DNA of 64,000 nt from Sphagnum compactum (lineage: Eukaryota > Bryophyta > Sphagnopsida > Sphagnales), in contig OZ234493.1 of NCBI GenBank assembly GCA_965153455.1, forward strand, positions 34,896,213 to 34,960,212. Direction: 5' to 3'. The notes below the pieces were generated by a model. It searched no databases and was not told the origin of the DNA. It saw nothing but the letters and a program-made list of their open reading frames with translations. Made by a program: the position numbers and the translations under genes. The first letter of the stretch is position 1. Each line of letters starts with the position of its first letter. Positions 36,550-48,950 of this stretch are shown one piece after another.

Positions 36550-39500
36550 CGTAATCTAGGAGTTTGAATGCAAAATATATTGGTTTATGGTCAGTCCAAT
36601 AAGCTTCAACAACTCTTGACATGCATCATTGAGAGGGTGCATTTGTCCATATGTGATTAATATGGGATCCATAAATTGTTGTAATTTTTTCAAATTGAAG
36701 TTCCATTGAATATTGGTCCATAAAACTTTGGAGTTCATTTGGTTGTGTTGAGTTTTAATCAAACATGTCAATATTGAAATTGCCAATTATTATCATGGGA
36801 CAATAAAGTGGCATTAGATCCAAAAACTTTTGAAGGTGAATTATCAACGTTGATGAGGATAATGTTGAAGGCTTGTATATTGTTATTATATGAATAGTCT
36901 TTCTTGTATTTGCATTGAATGTTTGTTGCAATATACTCAACCCCTAAAGATGTAAAAGTTTCATGTGATGATAAGGTTGTGAAATTGTCATATGTAATCA
37001 TTGTATCATTTTGACCATTTACACTAATCATTGAATGTGTTTTTGTATCAATGTTCAAAGATGTATTATTAAACGTTAATGTGTTGAAATGTGTTTCATT
37101 GAGGCACAATATGTGAGTTGTTTTGAGATTGTAATCCATAAAACATCATTTTTATGTCAAGGCGACGATTTAATATTGAAAGAATAAATTAGTACATGTG
37201 AATCACGAAATGTATGTGGTTTGGGGACAAGTACATCCCATCGTGCAATGGTTTGCAATCGGTGCATCTCCATGGCAACACTTGGATTAATTTGAAAATC
37301 TTTCATCTACAAGGGTTGTAAAAGGCTAAAAAATTTCCTTTTTCTTAACACGAGAAAATGTTGTATATGTCAAACCATGTTTATAAACATTAGTAGGATC
37401 AAATGCTAAATAATCAAATGTTAATCCTTGTGTTCGATGTATAATTTGTGCTGCAACCAATTGAATGGGAAATTATGTTTTTGTTATAATGTGAGAAGAA
37501 TTTGAACCAATTTGAATATCTTTGGATAAGGGTATTATTGGTGTCCATGTAGGATGTATTTCACGTTCATACAAATGTGCATTTTTTATTCTTGTGAATT
37601 GACCACATTTGGGATTATTAAATAATATCCATATGACTTCTTGCGAATTGATTATTTTAATTGATCCTTAGAATATTCTGTTTGCACCATTTACAAGACC
37701 ATCATGTGTTGCATAATTTTCAGCACAAAGTTCAACCAACATATTTTTCTTTACTTGAACTTCTAAGTGCAATCTTGTTATGAAGTTTGCATCATTTTGT
37801 AATTGAAGTGATTGAGGACATGTATCATGATGTCTATTTTGTGCACGCAATATGAATACATCCCCTTCACTCAAAGGAAAGCCGATTCATTTTGTTTTTG
37901 CTTTGCTTCATTCGTGTAAAATAAATATGAAAATTTTGGATCATTTGGCGGTGTACAGAAACATTGATTATTTATGGTATCCACATTTGATTGCAATTGT
38001 GTTGCAGTTTGAAATCGGTTTAAAATGTTAATGAATTGTTCATCATTTTGGCGCATGATTTATTTCAATTCATAACATTTAACCTTTTCCATGCAAAAAT
38101 TTGGAGATAAACTATCAATGTTGTATGTATTAATTTTGAAAATTCCTACATCACGAACTAGCTAAATTTGATAAAAATCCCCAATGATAATTACATCAAG
38201 ATTTTCAATGAATTTGGTGTGAATACATTTGATTGATTTTAATCAAAAATTAATAAATTATAATAATCTTTTCCCTATTAATGAAATTTCATCATTTTTT
38301 TAATTAAATTATCTATTCGTTTTGAATTTAATGAAGGTAAATCTTTACAATTAAGTGGTATAGAAAGACTTGAATGAATTGTAGTTCCATCAATGTTAAA
38401 TGTTGTTTTTCCAGTATATGCCATGACCAAAGTTTTCTTTTTTAAAGGGTCTAAATGAGGATGTCTATTATAAAAACATATCAAAGCTTGAATTAAAAAC
38501 GTTAATGTGAAAGTTTTACCTATACCAGCACTTCCAATAATGAATTAATGAATTGGTTCATTTGGATTTTGTTTTGTTTTCTGTACATGACATCATCAAA
38601 TATAAGATGTTGTTCATTACTCATTTTTTGAAGTAATGAATGGAATTCATGGGTAGGCATCAATATTGGCTGAATCAATAATAGTGGAGACACCTATACA
38701 TGGGTTAACTATATATTCATTACAAATGTTATATGGTTCCACTCCAGTACAATCAGTATTATTTTGTGAAAAAAACCCAATATTTGCATTAGGAAATTTA
38801 TTCATCCATATGTTAGTGTCATGTTTTGTGTTAATTCAAAAACTTGTGATCCTATGTTTTTCCAATTTCTTGTGTATGCATTATTATTACCAAAATTATA
38901 TATAATTTTTTTCTTAACAAATTGATTTGTATTTCATGCATGTTATATGCCATATTCCATGTGGAATGGTCACCTTTGAAAGTATGTTCATTATCAAATA
39001 AAGGAATAAATAATAATAATTGTTATATATAGTAATTTTTTGGGTCTTGATGTTCATTATAATGCACATAACAAATTATATAAGATTTGCCCCCTTTTTT
39101 TCCTAAGATTTACAATGTCATAATTTGCAACAAATTCAATGAGATAAATGTTACATAAATAGTTAGGTCTTTTGATGTATTTATCAATGATTGACAAACA
39201 CATAATATATGTAGAATCCAAAGGAAATGTTTCTAATGATGCAACATTTTTTAATACAAATGCACATTCTTGTAATGGGGATGTATTAATGAATTTGAAT
39301 GTTCTAGATGCATGGTACAATGGTATAGACAACATAATATATGCAGCTAGTTGCGTTAACATTTGTTGAATATTAAGAAAAACATTTTTCATCTTTCAAA
39401 TGCGAGTATGTGCTTCAATTTTGTTTTCATTACAACGAATAATTATATTTTTCAACTATTTTGTTATTGTCTTATCTATTTTTGTTAAATAAGTAGTGCA

Positions 39501-40330
39501 ATAACTAGTTGCAACAATATAAGGGTCAAGTATGAATTGAACATTTGTGTTTGCTTGCCCAAGATTTCCAACATGATTACCAAAGGGATTTGTTCGTATG
39601 TCTTTACATAATCTTTGTAAAAAACTTATTGGTTTTTAAAGTTTTACTCATAATGCATTGATGTGTGTCTTTTATTTATAAAAAATAATTTTAATAATGC
39701 ACTAAAATGACATAGATGTTGTTTGTAAATCAATTTTATTAAGTTTTTCGAAAATCCTTTTGTTAATTTCACCTAAATGAACCCTCTTTGAAGGGGTTAA
39801 AAATTCCATTGGGAATGGTTCAAGAATTTGTGTTTTTTCCATAAGAGGCCTTGGAAAATTAAATCAACAAATGGCTTATACAACATTCGCTTGAATTTGT
39901 TCAAAAGAACATTTGTATCTATTTTCTCCATTGTTCGATAAAAACTTCCAAATTGTTTTTGTTATAAAAGAAAAAATGTCTTGTCTTAGAACAAGCACAT
40001 GATACAAATTAACAAGTGCATCTCTAGAATCTTATCGTAAGGGATTCATAGTGATACAATCTTTAAACACGCATTCTTTGACTTTACATTTTGAAAAGAT
40101 TTTAGCATATATTCAAATATGTCACCATCAGCTATCCTTTGCTTAAATGAATTAAGAATTCAAAACATTCACACAAACCAATCAATTTTAAATGCACTTT
40201 CAAAAAAATTAATGTTTTGTCATGTTACAATGGACATGAAACAATGGTATTTTATGATTCAATTATGTCCTTAAGAGAAACAATCTTTTTAACACATTTT
40301 TCAACAAAAACACACCAGAAGCATTCTACG
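36550..40330 (-). pseudogene. Decayed Helentron/Helitron2-type rolling-circle transposon (helicase plus endonuclease)
   Basis: Read on the minus strand, helicase parts come first. An upstream block at 39392-39057 has LSIPLYHASRTFKFINTSPL. An ATP-binding GSAGIGKTFTL lies near 38535-38500. Next come LVMAYTGKTTFNIDGTTIHS (38484-38278), RQNDEQFINILNRFQTA and PPNDPKFSYLFYTNEAKQ (38056-37871), and then the PIF1-like end VELCAENYATHDGLVNGAN (37874-37668). An endonuclease/exonuclease/phosphatase-fold domain follows: LCLNETHFNT (37139), IIIGNFNIDMFD (about 36755) and HIWTNAP with AYWTDHKP near 36660-36585. Helicase plus a C-terminal endonuclease is the Helentron/Helitron2 layout, unlike the classic plant Helitron, which lacks the endonuclease. 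Many stops and frameshifts make it inactive. The Rep domain should lie near 40200 but is too decayed to name. Confidence 0.8.
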
Positions 40331-40399
40331 ATATTGTAATCTACAAATTGTCACAAATGTAAACAAACTATTTCATTTCTATTTTAAAAATTACATTAA

Positions 40400-40680
40400 A
40401 ATAAATGCATACAAACTGCCCAACTATAATAGTTGAAGATTTTAACATAAACATGTTAATAGATATACCTCAATCAAAAACATTACAAAACTACATGGAT
40501 AAATATGAATTTTAAAAAAAAAATCTTTAAAAATACAACCCTTAATAATACACAAATATACCATATATGGACTAATGCACCAACACAACAATGTCATGTT
40601 GGATCAACAAAAGCTTATTGGACAAATCATAAACCTGTATATATATTGCATTTAAATTACCTAATTTTGTTCATCAATTC
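40400..40680 (+). pseudogene. Fragment of a second Helentron-type endonuclease domain
   Basis: A plus-strand frame reads CPTIIVEDFNINML, then SKTLQNYMDKYEF, a stop, and TTLNNTQIYHIWTNAPTQQC followed by AYWTNHKPVYI. These are the same motifs as the C-terminal endonuclease of the neighbouring minus-strand copy, but on the opposite strand and with different intervening residues, so this is a separate insertion rather than part of that element. Confidence 0.75.
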
Positions 40681-41458
40681 ATCATACCATAGATTAAACA
40701 TACAATTTTATTCAAAAACACAACATATTCAAAAGTTAAACATATTTCAAAATTTGAAGTTCTATAAAAAAAGAGAGTAAATTAACATAATATTATGGTT
40801 TGATTTGAAGAAAAACAAAATCATTATTACTATTATTATTATTTTGAAAAATTATAATAATTAATAATTAATAGATTATATTAATATTAACATTGCCGCG
40901 GTAATTAGTAATCCCAGTCATCTTGGTCATTTTGACTACCTAGTCATTTACTTAGTCCTTGTAGAATTGCATTTAGCTGATGAACATTTAAAGTCCAGCT
41001 TGATTCTTGTGCACTTTACCCCAAGTATCCTTTTGTGCATCAGATGCGCCTGCTGCTGGCTACCAATGCAGCAGACTCTCATTTATATTTTGCATAAACC
41101 CAAAGTTCTTATCAATTTGCAACTTCTGCAATAAAGAATTGAAGCTTTGCTTGCTTTATGTTTTTTCAAAAATGTTTCCACTTGCTTCTGATGAGATGTG
41201 GCAGGATTGTGTACTTCCCATAGTTTCAATCTCAGATGTTTTTACACAACAAGAGACATCGAACTTAACAAAAAAGTGATTTATCTTCTTTCTGAAATTG
41301 GACCCAAGTACAGTTTTCTTTACACCGAACGGAACATTTTGAGGAGTGTTTCATATTTAACAAACCTCTGCAAGCTCTGGAATCCTTCTGAAAGGGTGAG
41401 TGGCACACTTTATATGGCTCAGCTTCCTCTAGTGCTGGATAGATCCACAGGAACAACA
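40681..41458. other. AT-rich spacer and OBAP 3' flank
   Basis: Contains an ATT/TAATAATT-rich stretch at 40820-40880, perhaps the end of the rolling-circle element. No gene is seen. Confidence 0.35.
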
Positions 41459-43317
41459 CTAGGGTTGGCTACCATTTGCTTTAAACTCTACCTCTTTGAG
41501 ATCTACTGCCCAACCTTTCCCAGTGTGCTTCCAATAGTCAGCCAATGGGTGCAAAACAGTTGGTCCCTCAATGTCAGCCCGGCTCGCCTTGAGTTCGGAA
41601 GTTGAGAGACCGTACTTAGCATCTCGCTTCTTGATCATTTCCTCGGGAATTTGACCCAGTGGATGCTCTTGTGGAGACATCATTAATGCTGGTGGTCCCA
41701 ATGGCAGTCTATCACCTGTTCATTGTTACGTCCCCCCCACACCCGCCCAGACAGACATGTGGGTTTCAAATGGGAATTTAGAACAGCAATTTTTCCTGAC
41801 TATCCAGAATTTTTCTTAGCTGCAAGCAACATCTTGGAATTCATTAAAACTTGAGCCCAAATTCCTTGTGGGGGGAAGAGATTGTACCACGGTCAAATTG
41901 CCAAGTGCACCAAAACTTTCCATAAGTCTTTGCTAATTTCTTAAGCTCCTGTTTTTGCATCACTTCTGGCACCCCTGGGTTCACCCACAATCCTTCCTTT
42001 ATCTGTACAGAAAGTTACCCCAGAGCCACTCAACTCTGCATTAGAGAAGCATCCAGTAGAAACCGTAAAACATCTAGGACTGCTTGCTTCATCATCGTTA
42101 GCCAAATCTCAGCTGCTTATAGATCCTGAGTCATTCCAAAACTGCTATAAAATGGAAAGCATAAGTGTACCATCAGTAGTTACTAAACCCTAGAAAGATT
42201 AGAACTTCTTCCACCTCATAAAAATGAGAATGCCACAGCTTTTTCTCTTCATCAGGTAGTGCCAAAAACAATCGCTCAGACACAATGTACTCCACTCCTG
42301 TATCAAAAGTTCCAAGTCGAGTTCCTATCAGGCACTGTGTAAAATTGGATTTGAAACACAAAATCCTCTTGTATATAACACTATGTTACCAATCCTGTCC
42401 CTACAACCCATCATGGCATTTTGCCAATTGAGTGCAAGGCAACCCATGATGCTTTTTTTTACCAGAGAGAGAGAGTAGCACCACATTAACCAGCAGTATC
42501 CAGTGCCCATTCACAGGCGCCTGCAGATACCCACTTGGTATTGTGGTTTTTCATATGAATACTTATGAATAGGTCTGTGCTTTCCAGATCAGGTGTTTGT
42601 GCAGTCTAGTTGCAATGCATGTGTCTAGGATCAGAACTTGCTTGATGTGTTTTGGAATTGCATATTAAGAATTTCAAGGCTTGATGAAGTATGATTGGAG
42701 TTGCTTACTTGAATGGTCATGAGAAGTATTTAAGCTTAGGTCTAGTTCCACCCTAATCATCATAGAAATCAATCGCCCAAATCTTGCCATAGAAAATGAG
42801 TGCATGCATACCAATCAAGCGAGCATCAGTCTCATCCGAGTCATAAACAAGACATTGTAACACATCTTCATTGAGTCGGGCTGCATAATGATGTGTCTCA
42901 ATTTTGCGTTTCATGTCATGTGAAAATATTGCCCAAGTGCACACATGCTGCCAAACCCAAAAAAATCAGCGCCAAATTTCATCATTCAAGTACTACTGCT
43001 GCTGCTATTACTACTCTGGTTATCAAACCATATGGCAAGCATTTCCAGGCGAAAAAGAAAAGCACTCTTTAAGAAGAAGAGCACAACTTAGGAACCCACA
43101 AATTTAAAGAGCATTCATCGATTTGAAGGAAGGCTGGTCATATGAATTCCACATTAGATTATTATACCTGATTAAACTGTTTGATGGGTGTCAAAGACTG
43201 TATAAGCCCTGCACTTTGCTCCAGGATGTGAGATGTCACAGTCTTTGGAGCTCCAGGCACATCCTCAGGAGTAGATGGAGCGGGTACCCCACATGGATGC
43301 TTGTCACTGCTTGCCAT
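41459..43317 (-). CDS. OBAP: Oil-body-associated protein (OBAP, DUF1264), five exons, complete
   Basis: Exons on the minus strand: 43317-43168, 42947-42812, 42297-42215, 42002-41888 and 41715-41459. All phases fit and give 246 residues, the usual family length. Recognised blocks are MASSDKHPCGVPAPS at the N-terminus and FSHDMKRKIETHHYAARLNE plus VYDSDETDARLIGVEYIVSE from exons 2-3. These are followed by LPDEEKKLWHSHFYE (exon 3), GLWVNPGVPEVMQKQEL with KTYGKFWCTWQFDRG (exon 4), and GDRLPLGPPALMMSPQEHPL with PLADYWKHTGKGWAVDLKE (exon 5). In flowering plants OBAP proteins are found on seed oil bodies and affect their size; the molecular activity is not established. Here it may act on lipid droplets of spores or seeds. 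The LWHSH and YWKHTGKG motifs are intact, so it should be functional. It lies between transposon remnants. Confidence 0.93.
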
Positions 43318-43591
43318 CTGTTGCTCCAAATCCCCTCCACACACACACACAAATTCTGGTTGCAGTCTTTTAAGCTTGTTGAGCTTGAGTTCTGCAGAGC
43401 TTGGGTCCTGGGCTATACATATAAAAGGGCACAGAAAGCTGGCAGGAAAGAAGTGCTGTCTTTCTTTCAGAGCTGAGATGCAACAACAAAGGGGAGTAGG
43501 CTAAAAACAGTAACAACAACAACAAGGAGATGACGAGATGAAGGAAAGCAAAGAGAACACAAGAAAATAGAGGATAATTTTGTGATAGAAT

Positions 43592-43593
<2 letters not shown>

Positions 43594-43627
<34 letters not shown>
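43594..43627. repeat. GA microsatellite upstream of OBAP
   Basis: About 17 GA units lie about 280 bases upstream of the OBAP start; on the gene's own strand they read CT. Confidence 0.9.
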
Positions 43628-43631
<4 letters not shown>

Positions 43632-43854
43632 ACCAAGAGAAGGGGACATGCAGAACAGCATGGGGTTAGGACACTGGACTACATCCATGTCAGCCACATG
43701 TCAAGAAATCCATAGTTTGCACCCACTTGGCAATTGTGTGTTATCTAGAAGATGATTTGCTGCTTTCTTTCTTCACTTTGTTGTGCTGGATGTGGGGACC
43801 ATGCAACACCCACCCACCATTTCCATGGCTCTCAAAACACTGTTTGGAAAAGCA

Positions 43855-43991
43855 GTAGGGTTTAGGATTCAGTAGGGTTTAGGGTTCAGTAGGGGTTAGG
43901 GTCTAGTAGGGTTTAGGGTTCAGTAGGGGTTAGGGTCTGGTAGGGTTTAGGGTTCAGTAGGGGCTAGGGTCTGGTAGGGTTTAGGGTTCAG
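43855..43991. repeat. Telomere-like GTAGGGTTTAGGGTTCA minisatellite
   Basis: Alternating units GTAGGGTTTAGGGTTCA and GTAGGGGTTAGGGTCTG repeat with a period of about 34 bases. It resembles an interstitial, diverged plant telomere repeat (TTTAGGG) expanded as a minisatellite. Confidence 0.85.
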
Positions 43992-44235
43992 TGACCTATG
44001 AGATGATCCTACAACAGTGCCAAAAAGGATTAGGGTTAAGGACCAGTCAGTGTTGGGCGGGTAAGTCTTCTACCCTGATAAACCCATGGTGTATTATAAC
44101 ATATACTATATACCCGTGTTGGCTGGTTATTGCTTTTTTTTCTTCTTTTTTTCCCAATAAATGTAATGATTTTTTTTTTTTTTAATTCAATTTTTGTTTT
44201 GGGACCACCACAGGTTGTCAAAATAAATTGGGTAA

Positions 44236-44500
44236 ATAACCATCGGCGATGCATAAGGTTGGGTTATCATATAATCGGTCATGTTATCCTGTTGGTTATC
44301 AATCGGTTATAAGTTATTTTTATTTTATAATTATTTTAAATGATTTTTCTATTAGTATTTGATGATTGAGAACCTGTTTGGATGATAATTGGGCCATGCA
44401 GGTAGGTTATTAGATTCTTGAAAATACGATACCAAGCAGTTGTCAACTACCTGGTTATCAAGTCGGTTATTAATAACCTACCAGATACCCTAGTTGGGGC
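44236..44500. mobile_element. MITE-like element, copy 2
   Basis: Inverted, diverged relative of the element at 2171-2509. GATAATTGGGCCATGCAGGT with TAGGTTATTAGATTCTTG, and GTTATCCTGTTGGTTATCAATC, match its reverse complement. Confidence 0.55.
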
Positions 44501-45271
44501 ACCCATCAAGGCTTAAATTGCTCAAACTGGACTAAAAAATGTGGAAGATATGGGGCTGGAATTAGAGAGGGGTCTAGAGTTAGTTATTTTTCCAAAAAAT
44601 TTGAAGCAAACTATCACTCACCCTCTTCCTATGTTTTCTGCATTGCTCCTATTATCGCATTGGATCCAACTTTTGAAAGTTTTTACCTTATTAAAACCAT
44701 TTTCACATTAGATGAATTGGTTTCTTTGGTGAAAGTGTTTAGACTGTTTAGATTGGAACGGATTGTTTTGGTGTTCACAGTGTGGACACAGTAAGTAGGT
44801 GCACAACATCTTATCTATTGGCAGGGCCAGCATGTTTGTGATGCCTTCCTTGTTAATGACACTCAAAAAAAGACTGTTTGTAGCCCTCCAGTTTGCACAT
44901 CCAATGATACAAAAGTCGCTCAATTTGGTTAATGGATGAGGAAAAACATATTTAAAAAAATCATTCGATGATAACTATACGTTCAATGAATACCCTAATT
45001 CAAAGGTGTTTTTTAATAAATTTGATAAAACCTGCAGTTCAAACGGTTGCATACAACATGGTTCTTTGCATTTCAAGACCCTCGACTCTTGATGCTTTGA
45101 GAAATCGGAGGCAAGTCCAGTTCCAAACTGAATCTAGTAGGTACTTACCGAACCATGCATGCGTCCAAACTGAAAGTTTTCTAGTTACTAGCATAGTACA
45201 CCAATCAAAAAGGACAATACATATATCAACTACATGTCTAAACCCAAAATAAAGGGGAAAAACATGATTCA
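44501..45271. other. Intergenic, no supported gene
   Basis: The overlapping frames at 44968-45338 have no recognised domain. Confidence 0.3.
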
Positions 45272-45575
45272 TCAAAATGGTTTTGGCCAGGATATTAGCA
45301 CAGTGTCCTTCCTTGATGGGTGGTGAAAGGCATAGCAAAGTTGTGCACCTGCCAGAGAAGAGTGTAATAAATATGATCTGACTGGTACTCTTATGTTTCT
45401 GATTGGTCCATCTTAATGATTAGTCCAGGTGGTTTGCTATTGGTAGTGTCCCCCACCTACCGATTTGTAATCTCAGCTTCAGTTTTATGGGTGTTGTTGC
45501 AAAAAATTAATTAACCAAACTTGGATGTGAGAACTCTTGTGGACATACTGAGCTCTGTGAGGGATTCGTAATGGA
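45272..45575. mobile_element. Dispersed repeat, partner of 30755-31085
   Basis: Same orientation and order of shared blocks (AAATGGTTTT, TCTGATTGGTCC, CTTGGATGTGAGAACTCTTG, GACATACTGAGC). Confidence 0.5.
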
Positions 45576-46500
45576 GTCTCAGCAAAAATTAGTTGAAACT
45601 GATATGCCTGAAATCCTAGGAGATACCTAGTTGATGCCAAAAACCAAATCTCCAAGGGGCCTAATTCCCTAAGCCCTATTGAAAAAAATCCTCAATAGTT
45701 TTCATGTCCATTGTTTCAAACTTGTATTAGGTATATATGGACATCATGTGTTACTATGGATTTATGTTCATAGATATTATTTCTAGATTTTAAATCACAT
45801 ATAAATTGATTTGATGTATAAATTAAAATTCACTACTAACTAATATTCATTAAAACATCAAATGTCAATAATCTAGATCATCAAGAAATTGTACTAAATT
45901 ATTCCCACCTTCCTGGTCAAATTTCTAGATTATAGTTCTTATTTAGTAAATTATAAAAGTCCCATTAATTTACAAGTTTATGGTATGCTCTTGGTGGCAA
46001 GTGAAGGGCTCGAACGTACGGGCCTTGGAGCCTTCTGGGCCACCCTTTGTTACACCATATTTGGGCCAAAGGCCTTGAGGATTGAAATCGCGTTCAATGA
46101 CTTTTCAATGAGCACCATCAAGATATGTGATTAAAGTCACATTGGTGAGAACTCCAAGAAGCATCTTTTATGGCAAAGTCCTTCTAAGACTATTATTTGA
46201 GATCTCTAGTGATCACCATCATGATAAGTTGCTTATAGGTTCAATGTTTAGTATTTAAATCGATCTTGAGTTTTGTTTTTATTTATCTTTTTGTACACAC
46301 ATTTTTTTTCCAAGAGCAATTTTATTCTTTTATTGGTATTAAAGTTTGATCATTGAATTGTTTTCAACTATTACAAATGATAATCCAATGTCAAACTATG
46401 TGCATGGATACAATGTTTGATTTTTTTCTTTTGGGAATTATTTCTAAATCTATAAGCTTCATACACATATTAGTGCTAGAAAATTGACACAATTTAGATA
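45576..46500. other. AT-rich intergenic DNA
   Basis: No recognisable gene or regular repeat. Confidence 0.3.
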
Positions 46501-46523
46501 AGATGCAAGAGTCTTTTTCTCCA

Positions 46524-47320
46524 TGGCTCATTCGAACAAGCTGAAAGGTTTAGCAAACTCCGATGTCCAAAAGGTTAAGATGAAAATGTTTTTCAAGGAA
46601 AGAAGCTTTGCGATGTGATTACTCCAATTGGAGCAACTACAACTATTACACAATTGCAACAATTGCAATAACATCATTTTCTTTTTCATCCATATCAACA
46701 CAATAATTGTCAACTAAGGCGAAATCAATTGCGCTTTTTTTTGGGTTAGATAGTTTACCAAGATGAGTTACACAAGATCATATCATTCATACATAACCAA
46801 GATGACCTTGCCCCCCAAAAGAAGATAATTCAAAATATTTATGAATGAAAGAACATGATGGAAACATTGTCCCTTGTGAACAAGTTGCACATTTTCAAGA
46901 TGGATAAAAAAGGGAAGATGATGGCTAATTTTGTGCATATTGGCAAAAACACCACCATGATTTTGTGAATTGCAAGAAAACTAGTCAATGGCAATACCAT
47001 CATCCATTTGATGTTTGATGCATTGCTAGCAAGTTTCAAAACTTTCAAAACTTTTGTACAAACAATAATCAAATACAATGAACTCCCAACATTTGATAAA
47101 CTTCTCAACAAGCTTCTCAACAAAAAAAGAGTTCGAAGTCCAAATTGGGCAAATTAAGAGATAATGAAACCTTTTCTACTTTGAAGTGGTAGTTTCAACA
47201 ACTTTGGGAAAAAAAAAATGGACGAAACAACTCATTCAAAAATAATCAAGAAGGGCATAATAAAAAACATGGAGGGTGCCACTGCGATTGCAAAAAGTCC
47301 ACATGTTAAACAATAAAATG
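46524..47320 (+). pseudogene. Copia-type gag fragment
   Basis: Broken plus-strand frames read MAHSNKLKGLANSDVQKV, MKMFFKERSF, then NMMETLSLVNKLHIFKMD, FVHIGKNTTMIL, RKLVNGNTIIHLMFDALLAS and FVQTIIKYNELPTFDKLL. This is the order seen in the UBN2/gag region of Ty1-copia elements. Several frameshifts and stops interrupt it, and no protease, integrase or RT follows. The fit is by pattern only. Confidence 0.45.
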
Positions 47321-47449
47321 TCCTCATCCAAAAGGCTATGCAATCAAGAAATTACATGAGCAAGTTGTCAAAATGATGGAAGTAGAACCAACTTTAGACA
47401 AAGAAAAGACAATTATATGACAAAATTAAAATGCCACTATAAAAAAAAC

Positions 47450-48090
47450 GAATTGGTCTTTGCAACTAGGTTTTAATTGCATGCAACGTTTACGACTAAA
47501 ATGCCATTATTCATGTTGGACAAAGCGCATTTAACCATAGTTGTAAACAATACGATTTTTGGATGGAAAATAAAAGTCAACAAAATACATTTTCATCCTT
47601 TGACTAATTGTATACATATTGTTGTTTGTAACTAACATGCAACTAATTTGGTCAACGTTAACAAAAAAAATGATGTGTCACCATCTGGTAGCATTTTTGA
47701 ATTTTTCAAATCGATTTTCATTTAATTTTGAAACAAATCACGTCATCTATTTTGGATGGTTTTATATCATGACACGTGGCACATTTTTAAAAATTCAAAT
47801 ATAATTTTTTTTTCCATTTTTAAAGGTCAATTATTTAGTGGTAAGTGACACATTTAGGTCTATTTAATATTTTTTACTAATTAATTTAATTTGGATTGTT
47901 TAATTTAAGGATAATAGGATGTTGACATGTGACATTTATATAAATAGGTAAATAATGTAAGCCTGAGGAGGTAAGTAAATAGACCTAGGTTAGTTAGGTA
48001 GTTTTTAAATAAACTTATTTTATTTTGGGTTTAACCTTTAGGGTTGAACTTCTTTTATTAATTCATCCTTTGAAGTGGTGATTTTTTTTT
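47450..48090. mobile_element. Non-autonomous repeat element, copy B (inverted partner at 20750-21325)
   Basis: See 20750-21325. This copy contains GTTGGACAAAGCGCATTT, ACATTTTCATCCTTTGACTA, ACACGTGGCACA and the TATTTTATTTTGGGTTTAA end. Confidence 0.55.
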
Positions 48091-48950
48091 CAAAATACCA
48101 AGGTGTTTTGGCAAGCTACATACAAACCCATATGTAGTTATTCATGGCAATTTGAAAAGGTGAAGAGTAAATGGCTATGGATGCCTTTTATTTTAATTAA
48201 GTAAATTTTTGCTCCTTAAGAATTGAAGCACTCAAAATTAAGTGATGATCCAAGGCAACATATGATAAGTGTGTTGGCAATTGTTTCTAATGAAATATTG
48301 TATGGCGATCAAGTAAATGGTAATGTAAGAAACATGGTGACCATTTTCATTTTGTAGGTGATTGATTGACAATCTTAGTTGTTCAATATTAGGACATAAA
48401 GAAACAAAATGAAAGAAATTGCAAAAAAAAGGGGTTTGAACATTGATCCTTAAAATACTTGCCCACTGCAACCAAACCCAAATTTGTACAAGCCACACAC
48501 ATTAAAACCATACATGCATGGCCACATTAGTAAGAAGTTGTCAATGTATCACAACAAAAACCACTAGTATAGCACCCACCCACAATGCAACAATAACATA
48601 AACAAAGCAACACACATGCAATGTATAGAAATTGAAAAAAACATAATTTGATTCAATGAAGAAAATTTGAAGTGGAAATCCAAACCTCCATTAATTTATA
48701 TAATCCTTAAAAGCCACATACATCAAGTACCAAGTTGAATTGTTGATCAACAATTATAATCCTCATGCCAACAACCATAACAAATTTTTTATTGCCATAC
48801 AAGCTACAAGTGCAAGAATTAATAAATCATTTGCACCATGAGTTACTAGCAAAAAACATCAAAAATCTAACAATCAATTGCATATTTCATCTTATTATCA
48901 TTCTAATCTTTTGTGGCATCCCCAAAAGGAAAATTGTCTACAGTGTAATG
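48091..48950. other. 3' flank of the second hAT remnant
   Basis: AT-rich; no gene is seen. Confidence 0.3.
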
